The notes: generated by a model not told the origin, from the sequence alone. Positions 8,589 through 18,015 are shown, counted from the stretch's first letter. The stretch: 64,000 nucleotides of DNA from Gammaproteobacteria bacterium (GCA_030425685.1 JAUIAD010000014.1:24596-88595); one strand, 5' to 3'. Numbers and translations are program-made.

Positions 8589-11500
8589 ATGATGGCAAAG
8601 TGTTTCAGGTGTAATAAAAATAAAAGTGGCACCATGCCTTGGACCGGTGGGAAAGCGATATGCCATTCGTGTTTCGGTCAAAAGACAGACGACAGACCGC
8701 GACCTCAGACTAGGCGAAATCATTATGTTCAAAGTGATGCGCAGCTCGCAATGGGCATACGAAAACAAGAAGCAGCGAACAATGCAGTTAATCAAGCTGA
8801 ACTGTTGAGGCTCGATGCAGCAGCGGCGCGTAGACAACAACAAGCTCAAAATGCTGAGTCAATAAGACTCCAGAAACAGGCGAATAGAGAGACAGACCTG
8901 AAAGCAAAAGCGAAATTGGAAAATCAGAGCAAGACGGAACAACAAAAAGCCGAAAAAAATAGCATATTCGCGGTTCAATCAGACAAGCAAGCCAAAGCGG
9001 TACTGAATCAAGCGCATGATACCCAAAACAAAATTGAAGCGCAGTTTTACAAAGATAAAGAAGAGGCTACATGCAGGGCCCGTGAGGAGACAAATAGGAA
9101 GAGCAACCCTACCGCTTATCGCGAGCGAGAAGCAGAGGAAAAAGCCAGATCTAGGCGTGTAAACTGCATCGAGTGCAAAAGTCTAGACGGTGGACTCTGT
9201 AAAAAACATAACACATTACGTTTGCTTGAAACTGATGAAGCCCATACGGATCTGGAGCGTACGATATTAAGCACTTATAAGTCTATGGCCGCCCTGGCAA
9301 AACACAGGCTACACATGGATATAAGCCTAGTTGATGTAATGGAGAATATTGAAGCTAGAGGCTGCAGACCCCCGCTCGCAGGCGAACTTCGACCATCGAA
9401 AGAAAAGGATATATCTTGGGATACATACACACCCACTAACATCCACTCAACAAGTGGACTAACAGAAAGAAAAAGAAATACCCCTACAGACCGAAGTGGA
9501 AATTGCATAATTTGTGGCAGTAAAGAATGTGGTGATGGGTGGCCACCATGCTGGGAGCAATATGATAATCCTGTAATGCACCATATTGAAGAGCAAATCA
9601 GAGAGGTCGAACATGCTGAGTTTTATGGGCGTAAAATTGATTTAGTCACCGCATATAATGGTCATACAGGCTGGACATTCAGAAGATGCCCATTCAGCCA
9701 AGTTGGTAGAGGTGGAATGTGCGAATGCTTATTACCAGTATCTGCTGCTCAGCAAAATGCAGGCCCTGCTGCCGTTGAACCTGAGATCAAAAGATATGAT
9801 AGAAAGGAACAAGCTTGGGAAGCCTTAGAGACCTACAACCCATCGTTGGCCCTAACAGCATTAGATATAATGGAACAGATTCTACTTATATTTACAGTGG
9901 GTGCAGAAACACTTAAAGATGATGACACATTTGAGAGATTAAAAAATCTATCTATGGTATTTAAAGCATTAGAAGACCTACCAGAGGCTTTAAACCACCT
10001 GGAGAATGGAACAAACCTAACTGAAAGTAATTTAAACGTCTTGGAAAATATGATTGAGCTTGTGACTTTACCAACTACTGCCAAATTGCCTGACGTGATG
10101 CACATCACCAGAACTTTGCAAGAGCTTAACACTCCTTTAAAAGACAATACAACAAATGCTACTAAGATGACAGATTGCTTTGTGAACGAATTGACTAATA
10201 GAAGGCGCTTGTTTTGCGTACAACTAAGAGAGGCAGCTAGTGAGAAAAATTTAAAAATGAAAGCGCATGAAATTATATCTGGCTTTGTCCCTGAAAACAC
10301 GGCAGACATAATAAAGGCAAGAAGAAAAGATTACGGTTGGAGGCATTGCTATATAACTGAAACAAGTAGTGATGCATTGATGGACCTAGTAAGGTATTTA
10401 TGGATGATGTTGGATGGTGAAACCTTAGCAACTGTTACCAAAGAAAAGAAGAGGGTTTACACAACAAATCGTATGAATACGTGGCGTGTTATTCGAGACC
10501 GCCTTCTTATTAAAAGGGTATTGCCTTGCCTATACCAAGCAGAGAATCCTAAGAGAATGAGCATCATCCTCGCTAATCAAGTCCACGATCTAACGGTCAA
10601 AAAAACCTCGTCAGTAGACTTAGACACTTTTCTAAATCGACATGCGATTTCACTGAGAAACTTTAACAAAGTTTGCGTTCTTGCGCATGCTTGGCGCCTT
10701 TCGACACTACTCAGTGCTCAACCTGGAAAAAAATTATTGGGGAGTGATTATGATGACTTCTATAGAACAGCTAGAGATGAGTTAGACAAAATTATTCAAG
10801 AACAACACGCACCTTATGCATTTCCTGTTAATAGAGCAGTAGGAAAAAACTTAAAACTCCCTGGTGGGGCAACCGATGAATGTGGTTTAGTTGCGGATGT
10901 TGAGGCCACTTTAAACTTAGGCGTAAGCCCAAATTCTGATTGGGGTGGTGGCACTTCTTTTAATTATATCAGCTTTCTTTTTGGCGAAGGTAACAGTATA
11001 GGTAAATCAACTACAAAGCTACCCGATCCAAATCACCAGGGCACAACAATGGATGTAAGAAGTAGTTCGGGAGCACACGGCCATTTAACTGCCTCCGCTT
11101 TAGCAACTCAGAGTCAGTTATTAATTTCATTTGCTCAGATAGGTCATTTATTAGTAACCCGAGACTGGGAAAAATTGAAAACAAAAGAGATTATAGAAGG
11201 TGCCTGGGGATGGGTAGGTAATACCTATCAGGCCACTTCGGGCTTGATTGCAACAATAGCAGACGCCTGTCCAACCGTAGCTCACAGCGTTGGTTGTGGC
11301 AGCATTGGCGTTGGCCTTATAAATAGTACAATACACCTATTTAAAGAATCAGAAAAAGCCTACACTTTAAGAAAAGGTAATAATAACATTAAATCGCGGA
11401 TTGAATTGTTAGAGAGCCTCCAAGAAGAAACTGTGAAAAATGGTTTAGAAGATCTAGCTAATTTTCAGGATCGTATGAGAAGAGCGGATGGGGCAACACC

Positions 11501-12143
11501 TTTTGAACAAATTCCAAAACATGTAGATGCATTGGTGAGCGCACCTCAGACCTACGGTGGATTACAACTTAAGAAAAGTGCGGTAGAGACGCTTACAAAT
11601 GGTTGTGTGCGACAAGGTTTTGGCTTGTCATCTGCCGTTTTAGGGTTTGGCTCTAGTGTGTTTACACTAGTGATAGCGGCAAAGACAGTTTCATCAACTG
11701 GTGGTCTAACATCAGCCATGATTATTGGAGGCACTATAGGGATGGCGGTTCCGATAGTTGGCTGGTGTTTAGTCGGCGTTGCTGTAATTACAGGTCTTGC
11801 TTTGCTTGCCTATGATACTTATCAAAGGTCTCAAGCAGGGAAAAGAATGATGGAGCTAGGCTTAAATATTGCAGCCCAAAATGATGACGAAGCTAATATG
11901 GCTGAAGCATGTGTTTTGCTTCATGCTGCAGCTTTATTAACTCCTAGATCCCTAAATACAAATGCCAACAAGACAATAGTAGCCCTGCAAGCCCTAAACT
12001 GGGCCTTTTTTACAGATATAGATTTTGGTACTACAAAACCTGTAGATGAAGCGAGCCAATGGTGTGAAGCTAATAAATTTGCTTTTCACGCAGGACCGGA
12101 AGGGATTTATAATACTTTACAAGTAATTAGAAAAGCAAGCTAG
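8589..12143 (+). CDS. Large zinc-ribbon, coiled-coil and membrane-hairpin protein
   Basis: 1184 aa; ATG 8589 is followed directly by ATG 8592, and either could be used. The N-terminal zinc ribbon has C5/C8 with C25/C28. A charged Gln/Ala/Lys coiled coil follows (about 55-190), then further Cys clusters (C193/C196/C204, C306/C309/C314/C321) and the CP-x10-CxCLLPV motif (C367, C378, C380) shared with the protein at 1-773. The middle is helical with no recognised domain. Residues about 1014-1075 form a Gly/Val/Ile-rich double membrane segment. There is no signal peptide. Function is unknown; the mix of metal-binding modules and a hydrophobic hairpin fits an effector or toxin delivered across a membrane. 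A dispersed-repeat copy lies just after the stop. Confidence 0.8.
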   Translation: MMAKCFRCNKNKSGTMPWTGGKAICHSCFGQKTDDRPRPQTRRNHYVQSDAQLAMGIRKQEAANNAVNQAELLRLDAAAARRQQQAQNAESIRLQKQANRETDLKAKAKLENQSKTEQQKAEKNSIFAVQSDKQAKAVLNQAHDTQNKIEAQFYKDKEEATCRAREETNRKSNPTAYREREAEEKARSRRVNCIECKSLDGGLCKKHNTLRLLETDEAHTDLERTILSTYKSMAALAKHRLHMDISLVDVMENIEARGCRPPLAGELRPSKEKDISWDTYTPTNIHSTSGLTERKRNTPTDRSGNCIICGSKECGDGWPPCWEQYDNPVMHHIEEQIREVEHAEFYGRKIDLVTAYNGHTGWTFRRCPFSQVGRGGMCECLLPVSAAQQNAGPAAVEPEIKRYDRKEQAWEALETYNPSLALTALDIMEQILLIFTVGAETLKDDDTFERLKNLSMVFKALEDLPEALNHLENGTNLTESNLNVLENMIELVTLPTTAKLPDVMHITRTLQELNTPLKDNTTNATKMTDCFVNELTNRRRLFCVQLREAASEKNLKMKAHEIISGFVPENTADIIKARRKDYGWRHCYITETSSDALMDLVRYLWMMLDGETLATVTKEKKRVYTTNRMNTWRVIRDRLLIKRVLPCLYQAENPKRMSIILANQVHDLTVKKTSSVDLDTFLNRHAISLRNFNKVCVLAHAWRLSTLLSAQPGKKLLGSDYDDFYRTARDELDKIIQEQHAPYAFPVNRAVGKNLKLPGGATDECGLVADVEATLNLGVSPNSDWGGGTSFNYISFLFGEGNSIGKSTTKLPDPNHQGTTMDVRSSSGAHGHLTASALATQSQLLISFAQIGHLLVTRDWEKLKTKEIIEGAWGWVGNTYQATSGLIATIADACPTVAHSVGCGSIGVGLINSTIHLFKESEKAYTLRKGNNNIKSRIELLESLQEETVKNGLEDLANFQDRMRRADGATPFEQIPKHVDALVSAPQTYGGLQLKKSAVETLTNGCVRQGFGLSSAVLGFGSSVFTLVIAAKTVSSTGGLTSAMIIGGTIGMAVPIVGWCLVGVAVITGLALLAYDTYQRSQAGKRMMELGLNIAAQNDDEANMAEACVLLHAAALLTPRSLNTNANKTIVALQALNWAFFTDIDFGTTKPVDEASQWCEANKFAFHAGPEGIYNTLQVIRKAS

Positions 12144-12171
12144 GATACCTAGCATGCTGTTCAGTTACTTT

Positions 12172-12212
12172 TTAGTTAGGATTTCAGAAAGGCTACAAAG
12201 GCGACGGCCGGT
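12172..12212 (+). repeat. Dispersed intergenic repeat, copy 2
   Basis: 41 bp with 37 matches to 3713-3753 and no gaps. It is located 29 bp after the stop of the 1184-aa gene, in the short gap before the convergent MNT gene. Confidence 0.6.
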
Positions 12213-12241
12213 ATGAGAGACGCAAAATCAAAAGCTCGATT

Positions 12242-12565
12242 TTATTCCCATTTTTTCAGACAAACAGACTGAGGAAAAATAATCTTTAAAAAAGGGTCGC
12301 TCTCAAGCTCACGTTCAAAACGAATAAGCAAATCAATTTTTTGATCACCGATCTTTTCTTTAATATCTGCAAGCATACCGCATTTTGCTGATAGCATCAC
12401 TGACCTGTCATGGTTAGTCTTAATAACCAGGAGCAAATCTATATCGCCACCTCTAGCTTTATCATCGATACGACTCCCAAACAATCGTAGCTCAGCTTGC
12501 GTTTTTATGTGTGGAGCGATTGAAGAAATAATAGCGTCAATTTCTTGTTGTGAAAGTCGCATCAT
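12242..12565 (-). CDS. MNT-type minimal nucleotidyltransferase (antitoxin-like)
   Basis: 107 aa, starting at ATG 12565 (an adjacent ATG at 12562 is also possible). The nucleotidyltransferase signature GSR (30-32) then GGDIDLLLVI (D41, D43) is intact. In MNT/HEPN modules this protein AMPylates and silences the HEPN RNase toxin, and it is usually encoded next to it. Its ATG directly abuts the TAA of the upstream HEPN frame, so the two were one operon. The catalytic residues are complete even though the partner gene is interrupted. Confidence 0.85.
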   Translation of the reverse strand: MMRLSQQEIDAIISSIAPHIKTQAELRLFGSRIDDKARGGDIDLLLVIKTNHDRSVMLSAKCGMLADIKEKIGDQKIDLLIRFERELESDPFLKIIFPQSVCLKKWE

Positions 12566-12994
12566 TTAACCCGATATAACATGACGTATATTAAGCAGCA
12601 CAGGATACAACGATTTTAGTCGACGATAGAACTCTGTAAGATCGTGATCGTTGTATTCATGAGCCTCAACATTCCTTAACTCTCTTATGTTAAACCATTG
12701 CTTGGCACTTTCTATAAGCCCTAGCTTCTCTGCCTTGTTAAGATAGTCTCAAGTTGTGCCTTTATAACCGGGCTCCTCGATTGCAACTCTTGTTCGTATG
12801 TAACGCATAATAAAAATACCAGACACGCAGGAAAAGCGCAAAGCAAAGCTTTCCCATGTTTCCATATCTTCTTCATCCATATCTGACAGGTCATCGGGCA
12901 ACTTTTGTATTTTATTATAACTGTATTCCAGATGATCAATTGCTTTAACGAGCCTTTGACCGGTTTCTTTCAAAAGTAATGTATAATTATTCAT
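12566..12994 (-). pseudogene. HEPN (HepT-like) RNase toxin gene with in-frame TGA
   Basis: The frame starts at ATG 12994 and codes for 142 aa if one TGA at 12749-12751 (codon 82) is ignored. Both halves are in the same frame. The part after the TGA carries the HEPN active-site motif Rx4H (R107 to H112 in RNVEAH) and the family's AEKLGLI and WFxxRELRN pattern. Related proteins usually have Arg where the TGA stands, so a CGA to TGA change is likely. The short product would lack the RNase motif. I read it as a killed toxin beside a surviving antitoxin; readthrough is less likely. Confidence 0.8.
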
Positions 12995-13150
12995 TAGCGT
13001 CTCAAGAGCAATGAGTAGTTATATAAACCAACTATATAACTCAACAATATCTAGACATTCTAATATCCAGTGGCCCAACGGGTCAAATAAATCATACCAA
13101 GCAAGGATACAAATCTCAGTTAATACAACCCCTCATACTAGTCCTGCATC

Positions 13151-14683
13151 TTATGCAACAGCAAGCTTAATTGTCTCAACCTCGCTAATAGCATTATCAA
13201 CGCACTCCATCAGCTCATTTAATAAAGCTTGCTCAGGAAAAATATTTGCGTGTTCCAATTCTACTTTTAAGTTTCTTAGCAACACATCGGTGTGGTGCAT
13301 TAAATCAGCGGGGTCTTGTTTTATGAGTTCAAAATTATATATTGATTTCTTGATAATACTACCAAGCTTTTCCCTTCTTTTATATTTACCCGTGTTAAAC
13401 AAATATTGTAAATAGCTATACCTACATTTATCGAGCAGAGTACTAAACAGCTGCTCTATCTTAGCAGTTTCAGCATCATACTTACCAACAATAACATCAT
13501 AAGCTTTCGTTTCTTCGTAAAATAGCTCCAAATCTTTTTGGCATAAATTATTTCTGACACGCTTATTATGAGATTGTACCAGGGGTTGTAAATCTGCTGA
13601 AAAACCCTTTAGCCTTCTTTCTTCTTGCGGTACACAGACAAAATCAGCGCCGAACGGTGGCTTGGTGACTTTGATATGTTTCCATTTCCTCGTGATTTTC
13701 GTTAACGGATACTTCTTTAACAACGATGCTGCTACATTTTTTAAAGAAAACTTATCTCCTTTTAGTGGTACGGGACCACGTTTTGTAAAGCGCGGATCTA
13801 TTTGCACAAACGAGGGGGATATCTTAGCTTCTTCAACGACATAAATTGAATTTGATGTTAACACATGATCCACTTGCGCAGGCAAAATCTCTGAGGTGCA
13901 TTCATGCATTTTACCTTGCTGCAAAACCCTTTTTGAATGCATACGACCATGATCCAAACAGACATCCACAGCCTGTGTATATTGGGCACCACCGGCAGTT
14001 GTAACATTAAATACAGAATTGTTGGGAATTGTTAACCCATCTTCAGCACATGGGTAGGCTGAAATTCTTACATTGCTAATATCGGTTGGTGCTTGCTGCT
14101 GATAATTTCGTTTATTAGGGAAGTCTAAGTCTACTTTATCAGCCCTTGCTTTTACTATACTTTCAATCTTTGGTTCACTTCCGCACTGTATATAAAGAGT
14201 CATATTCAACACTTTATTCTCAACAGCAACCGGGATTGAACTTAACATCAAATGAACATTTTCATGCTGTTTTTTTGCTATATCTAATATCGCCCCAAGC
14301 AAAATATCATATTCTGCAAGTGTAATTGGCCTTATTAAATAAAGGAAAAACTCATTAAGCAATGCTCTGGTAACTTTATTGCTACACTCTTTTTTGATGC
14401 GATAGCACCCATCATCACTCTTTTCACAATAATATTCTTGATGGTATTTGTTGGTTAATTCAGCGATAAGCTCTATTTGCGCGGCCATCCTCTCCAAGGC
14501 AGAGGATAATCTCCAACCATAACGATAGCGGTCATATTCCCCATAAGAGTGTTTTGGATTCGCATTGTAAAACAGTAGATCTCGAATACAAATCTCCTGA
14601 TTCATGCATTTTTCTTTTTTCTTAAGCGTCCTTAATAGTTTTTCTTTCATCCTCTTGATAGAAAGATAGTTTTTATAAAACAT
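13151..14683 (-). CDS. Orphan protein, possibly nitrilase-like
   Basis: 510 aa. No confident family assignment. The stretch from about 100 to 250 has the order of features seen in carbon-nitrogen hydrolases: LNEFF with E111, a strand-like VHLMLSSIPVAVENKVLN, then Lys (K178 or K183), then VDVCLDHG with C242, which would give a Glu-Lys-Cys triad at plausible spacing. The C-terminal half (about 260-510) is helical and unknown. The N-terminal 26 residues are very Lys-rich and may be untranslated: M12 (after AAGAGG) or M27 are alternative starts. No signal peptide. If correct it would be an amidase-type enzyme, and in this setting perhaps an effector. Confidence 0.6.
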   Translation of the reverse strand: MFYKNYLSIKRMKEKLLRTLKKKEKCMNQEICIRDLLFYNANPKHSYGEYDRYRYGWRLSSALERMAAQIELIAELTNKYHQEYYCEKSDDGCYRIKKECSNKVTRALLNEFFLYLIRPITLAEYDILLGAILDIAKKQHENVHLMLSSIPVAVENKVLNMTLYIQCGSEPKIESIVKARADKVDLDFPNKRNYQQQAPTDISNVRISAYPCAEDGLTIPNNSVFNVTTAGGAQYTQAVDVCLDHGRMHSKRVLQQGKMHECTSEILPAQVDHVLTSNSIYVVEEAKISPSFVQIDPRFTKRGPVPLKGDKFSLKNVAASLLKKYPLTKITRKWKHIKVTKPPFGADFVCVPQEERRLKGFSADLQPLVQSHNKRVRNNLCQKDLELFYEETKAYDVIVGKYDAETAKIEQLFSTLLDKCRYSYLQYLFNTGKYKRREKLGSIIKKSIYNFELIKQDPADLMHHTDVLLRNLKVELEHANIFPEQALLNELMECVDNAISEVETIKLAVA

Positions 14684-14769
14684 TAAGTTACATAATTCTC
14701 AATCGATAAATTCTTAAGCCGCAAGTAAACGAAGGTTATTATAAACAACTTGCACCAACACCGATAGGC

Positions 14770-15459
14770 TTATACTAAAGAATCAACAATATCATCTGCC
14801 AACAATCTAGTCGTATCAATAACGGGGTGTTTACAATTTATATTGTTTAACACCATCGGTAGTTCTGTACAAGCAAGCGCAATGGCATCGCAAGATGAGC
14901 GATACTTTTCTATTAGTGCCAATAACTCTTTCTCTGCATGCTCCAGCTTATCCATAGGAATAAGATAATCGAAAATAATGTTATGAATCGCTTCACAATC
15001 TTCCTGGCTTGGTAATACTTCTGCAATACCATGCTCTGCAAGAATCGCATGATATAAGCCACTGGTTGTTTGCCGAGTACCTAGGATAAGTACTTTTTTA
15101 TAGTGTTGCTGTTTAGCATAACCTGCCACTATCTTTAGCATATTGATCACCGGCACCTGTGCTAACTGCACCACGCGATCGATTGCAAAGTGAACTGTAT
15201 TCACAGGAATAGCAACAAGATCAGCGCCCACTTGTTCAAGCTTACTGATAACACTTAAAATAATATCGGCAACTGCATCCCAGCGCCCTGCTTGCACCTC
15301 ACTCATTAGCGCTGCCGTATTTGGATGATACATAACAATATTAGGGAAGTTAGACTCGGCTAATTTTTTATAGGATTGACTTATTATTCTTTGGTAACAA
15401 ATAGCCGCTCCTGGGGCTGAAAGGGCACACAACCCAATTGTTTTCACTAGCTTTTCCAC
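14770..15459 (-). CDS. Aspartate/glutamate racemase family protein
   Basis: 229 aa, starting at GTG 15459 behind AAAGGA. It follows the Asp/Glu racemase fold: KTIGLCA at the N-terminus, IPVNTVHFA in the middle, VLILGTRQTT, and ALACTELPM near the C-terminus. The second catalytic Cys (in ACTELP) is present. The first, normally Cys in a CNTxH motif (Thr in some relatives), is Val here. A standard two-base racemisation is therefore doubtful; a one-base epimerase, isomerase or inactive protein is possible. It lies 135 bp downstream of, and in the same direction as, the LysR gene. Confidence 0.8.
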   Translation of the reverse strand: MEKLVKTIGLCALSAPGAAICYQRIISQSYKKLAESNFPNIVMYHPNTAALMSEVQAGRWDAVADIILSVISKLEQVGADLVAIPVNTVHFAIDRVVQLAQVPVINMLKIVAGYAKQQHYKKVLILGTRQTTSGLYHAILAEHGIAEVLPSQEDCEAIHNIIFDYLIPMDKLEHAEKELLALIEKYRSSCDAIALACTELPMVLNNINCKHPVIDTTRLLADDIVDSLV

Positions 15460-15594
15460 TATTATTTCCTTTTTAATACCAAATAACTATTTTAAACAAT
15501 AGCAGATAGAACCTTAAAGTAGCAAATAACTGTCAGAATAGCACCCTCCATCAATTTAGCAACAATATTTTCTTAGACGAAAACTTAGAGCACC

Positions 15595-16476
15595 CTACGA
15601 CAGGCGTTGTGTAACAAAATCAATAAAACATTTTGCCTTCATGGGAATATAGTCACGAGAGGGATAGACAAGATATAGCGGTGATTTAACACTACTCCAG
15701 CGCGGCAATATGGTTAATAATTTTTTTTCTTTTATTTCTTTTTCAACCATAAAATAGGGAAATAGCCCAACGCCCATATGATTTAACACAGACACCTTAA
15801 GAAAAGAAAGTAAATTTGAAGTGACAATGGGATTGATAGCGATATCTTTTATCACACCCTCTAGCTCGAAATGCCACGCTTTACTACCGCGATACGCCAA
15901 ACAAGCAACCCCTTCTAGCTCATCAGGCGAATTAACCTTGCTTAAATGATTTTCTTTAACAAACTTTGGCGTCGCAACAATTGCTGATGCAAACCTGCCA
16001 ATAGAACGCGCAATAAGACTACTATCATCTAGTTTTGCACTTCTAAACACAACATCATAGCCCCCAGCAATAATATCAACCAATTTACTGTCTAGCTCCA
16101 TTTGCAGTGACACGTGTGGATACTGTTGCTGGAACTCAGCGATAAGGGGCGCTAACACACTGACTCCAAAAGCAGGAGGTGCAGCGATACGCAGCTGTCC
16201 TCTTGGTTCGCCACCCAGTGCTTGCAGCTCACTTAAGCCTTTTTGTAAAACCTCATTCATTGCGGTCGTCGTTGTTAGCAGCTGCTCACCCGCGGTGGTA
16301 AGCACTAAATGTCGAGTGGTACGCTGGAATAGCTTTTTCCCTAATTGTTCTTCTAGTCGACGCACGGCTTTGCTGATATAACCCTTGCTAACATTTTGAT
16401 TTTCAGCTGCTTTTGTAAAGCTCCCTAATAAGGCTACTTGATGAAATACCATTAGGTCTCGCTGGTCTGGCGCCAT
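15595..16476 (-). CDS. LysR-family transcriptional regulator
   Basis: 293 aa. The N-terminal winged HTH (about 5-65) shows the LysR pattern FHQVALLGSFTKAAENQNVSK and AVRRLEEQLGKKLF, followed by a substrate-binding domain (about 90-290). Regulators of this kind usually sit next to their target. Here it diverges from the MFS efflux gene with only 99 bp between starts, so it probably controls that transporter and possibly the racemase-like gene downstream of itself. Confidence 0.92.
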   Translation of the reverse strand: MAPDQRDLMVFHQVALLGSFTKAAENQNVSKGYISKAVRRLEEQLGKKLFQRTTRHLVLTTAGEQLLTTTTAMNEVLQKGLSELQALGGEPRGQLRIAAPPAFGVSVLAPLIAEFQQQYPHVSLQMELDSKLVDIIAGGYDVVFRSAKLDDSSLIARSIGRFASAIVATPKFVKENHLSKVNSPDELEGVACLAYRGSKAWHFELEGVIKDIAINPIVTSNLLSFLKVSVLNHMGVGLFPYFMVEKEIKEKKLLTILPRWSSVKSPLYLVYPSRDYIPMKAKCFIDFVTQRLS

Positions 16477-16575
16477 ATTGTTTTCCTACGTAAACACTAT
16501 TATTCCATATTGATTCTACAAAAAAACAAATCGAATTGCTAGAATTTAAGCAAATTTTAACCAGGTGGGAAAATC
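16477..16575. promoter_or_regulatory. Divergent promoter region between LysR and MFS genes
   Basis: A 99-bp AT-rich spacer between two divergent starts, the usual site for LysR-type binding (T-N11-A type). I could not pick out one unambiguous operator by eye. An AGGTGGG ribosome site precedes the MFS start. Confidence 0.5.
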
Positions 16576-17958
16576 ATGAAGAAAAATATATTACTGTTAG
16601 CAATCTGTTTATCGAGTTTTATGGGGTGTTTAGACCTCACCATCGTCAATACTGCCTTGCCAGCCATTCAGTTATCGCTCGGCGTTAGTGTCACCGTGTT
16701 ACAGTGGGTTATGACAAGCCTACTGGTCGCCTTAGCCAGCAGCATGGTATTAGTAGGACGTCTTGCGGATATTTATGGTCAACGAAAAGTGATGCTGGCT
16801 GGGCTAGCCACTTTTGGCCTATCTTCTTTATTAGCCGCTTGCTCAACAAGCATCAGCCTGTTAATTACAGCGCGTGTTTTGCAAGGTGTCGGCATTGCCA
16901 TTTTATACACTGTTCCTCCCAGCATTATTAGCAAGTACTTTAAAAAATCGACAAGAGGCAAAGCAATGGGGCTCTATTTTGCTGCCAGCGGCTTTGGCAT
17001 GGCAAGCGGGCCTTTTCTTGGAGGCGTTATCACTTCAGCACTAAGCTGGCATTGGATTTTTTATTTAAATATTCCTTTGGTGATGATCTCCTATTTAATT
17101 TGCTACAGACAATTACCAAAAACATACTCCCATCAACGACAAAAAGTCGATAAAGTAGGTGCCTTGTTATTAGCCATTACCCTATCATCATTAATCATTG
17201 CTACCACTAAATTCTCAGCTACTTATACGATGATCAATGCAGGCTTTTTAATATTAGCCGTTGCCACCTTGGTTAGCTTTATATTCTGGGGAAAACAACA
17301 TAAGCAGCCTATTATTGATTTTAGGTTATTTAAATATCGCATGTTTACTATTGGCGGGCTCTCTAATATAGCTCTCGCGTGTTTTTATGGTGTTGCCTTT
17401 TTTCTTATGCCGTTATATTTACATTTTGCAAAGGGTTTTACTGAAATGCAAATTGGCTTTATGCTGCTATCAACGACGGCAACTATGGCGTTAATATCCC
17501 CTTTTGTTGATAGAATCCTAAAAAAGCTATCCGTGTGGGCAGTGTTAACGACAGGATTTTGTTTATTTGCTATTAGCGCTATGATGCAAGCGTTTTTTGT
17601 CAAAGACACTTCACTTTTAATGATTATTACCAGCTATATGTTGATGGGTGCAGGATGGGCGCTGATTCTTAATCCTTCGTTTGCCAGCGCACTAAACTCT
17701 GTGCCAACGGAAAAAAGTGGTAGCGCCATGGGCACCTTGGGAACGTTGCACAATGCTGGTGCTAGCATTGGTTTAGCAGCCGGCGTGATGCTGCTTTCTC
17801 ATGGTAGTCACGGGCTAACGCCAACGGCTTTCTTAACAGAGCAACACACACCATTTCTTTTTATTGCTGGCATTGCTGTTGCAATGAGCGCTGTGCTTAT
17901 CAAGCAGCTATCTAAAAATATGAAAAATGCTCAAAATCAACTTAGGAGCAAAGCCTAA
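16576..17958 (+). CDS. MFS drug efflux transporter, DHA2 (EmrB/QacA) type
   Basis: 460 aa with about 14 hydrophobic segments. The start MxxFMGCLDLTIVNTALPAI is typical of DHA2 members (the D in LDxTIVNxALP). Motif A is GRLADIYGQRK (loop 2-3), motif C is around GLYFAASGFGMASGPFLGG, and WHWIFYLNIP is also characteristic. It is a proton-driven inner-membrane exporter of drugs or small metabolites. The divergent LysR gene suggests inducible expression. Transcription ends at the strong hairpin at 17976. Confidence 0.92.
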   Translation: MKKNILLLAICLSSFMGCLDLTIVNTALPAIQLSLGVSVTVLQWVMTSLLVALASSMVLVGRLADIYGQRKVMLAGLATFGLSSLLAACSTSISLLITARVLQGVGIAILYTVPPSIISKYFKKSTRGKAMGLYFAASGFGMASGPFLGGVITSALSWHWIFYLNIPLVMISYLICYRQLPKTYSHQRQKVDKVGALLLAITLSSLIIATTKFSATYTMINAGFLILAVATLVSFIFWGKQHKQPIIDFRLFKYRMFTIGGLSNIALACFYGVAFFLMPLYLHFAKGFTEMQIGFMLLSTTATMALISPFVDRILKKLSVWAVLTTGFCLFAISAMMQAFFVKDTSLLMIITSYMLMGAGWALILNPSFASALNSVPTEKSGSAMGTLGTLHNAGASIGLAAGVMLLSHGSHGLTPTAFLTEQHTPFLFIAGIAVAMSAVLIKQLSKNMKNAQNQLRSKA

Positions 17959-17975
17959 CAGCAAGCATAGGGAAA

Positions 17976-18015
17976 AGCGCTCTATTGTTCTGTATTTTTT
18001 AGAGCGCTGTTTCTT
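17976..18015 (+). terminator. Rho-independent terminator after the MFS gene
   Basis: Eight-bp stem AGCGCTCT (17976-17983) and AGAGCGCT (18001-18008), followed by a T-rich tract. Confidence 0.75.

Noticed and set aside
9833..10309. 158-codon minus-strand frame inside the 1184-aa gene
   Set aside because: Antisense shadow of a well-supported gene; no ribosome site or family pattern.
12749..12751. TGA recoding (as Trp or another amino acid) to explain the interrupted HEPN and ISAs1 frames
   Set aside because: Intact genes here end in TGA (for example 6896-8092 and 43232-45646), and other remnants are broken by TAA, so decay is simpler.
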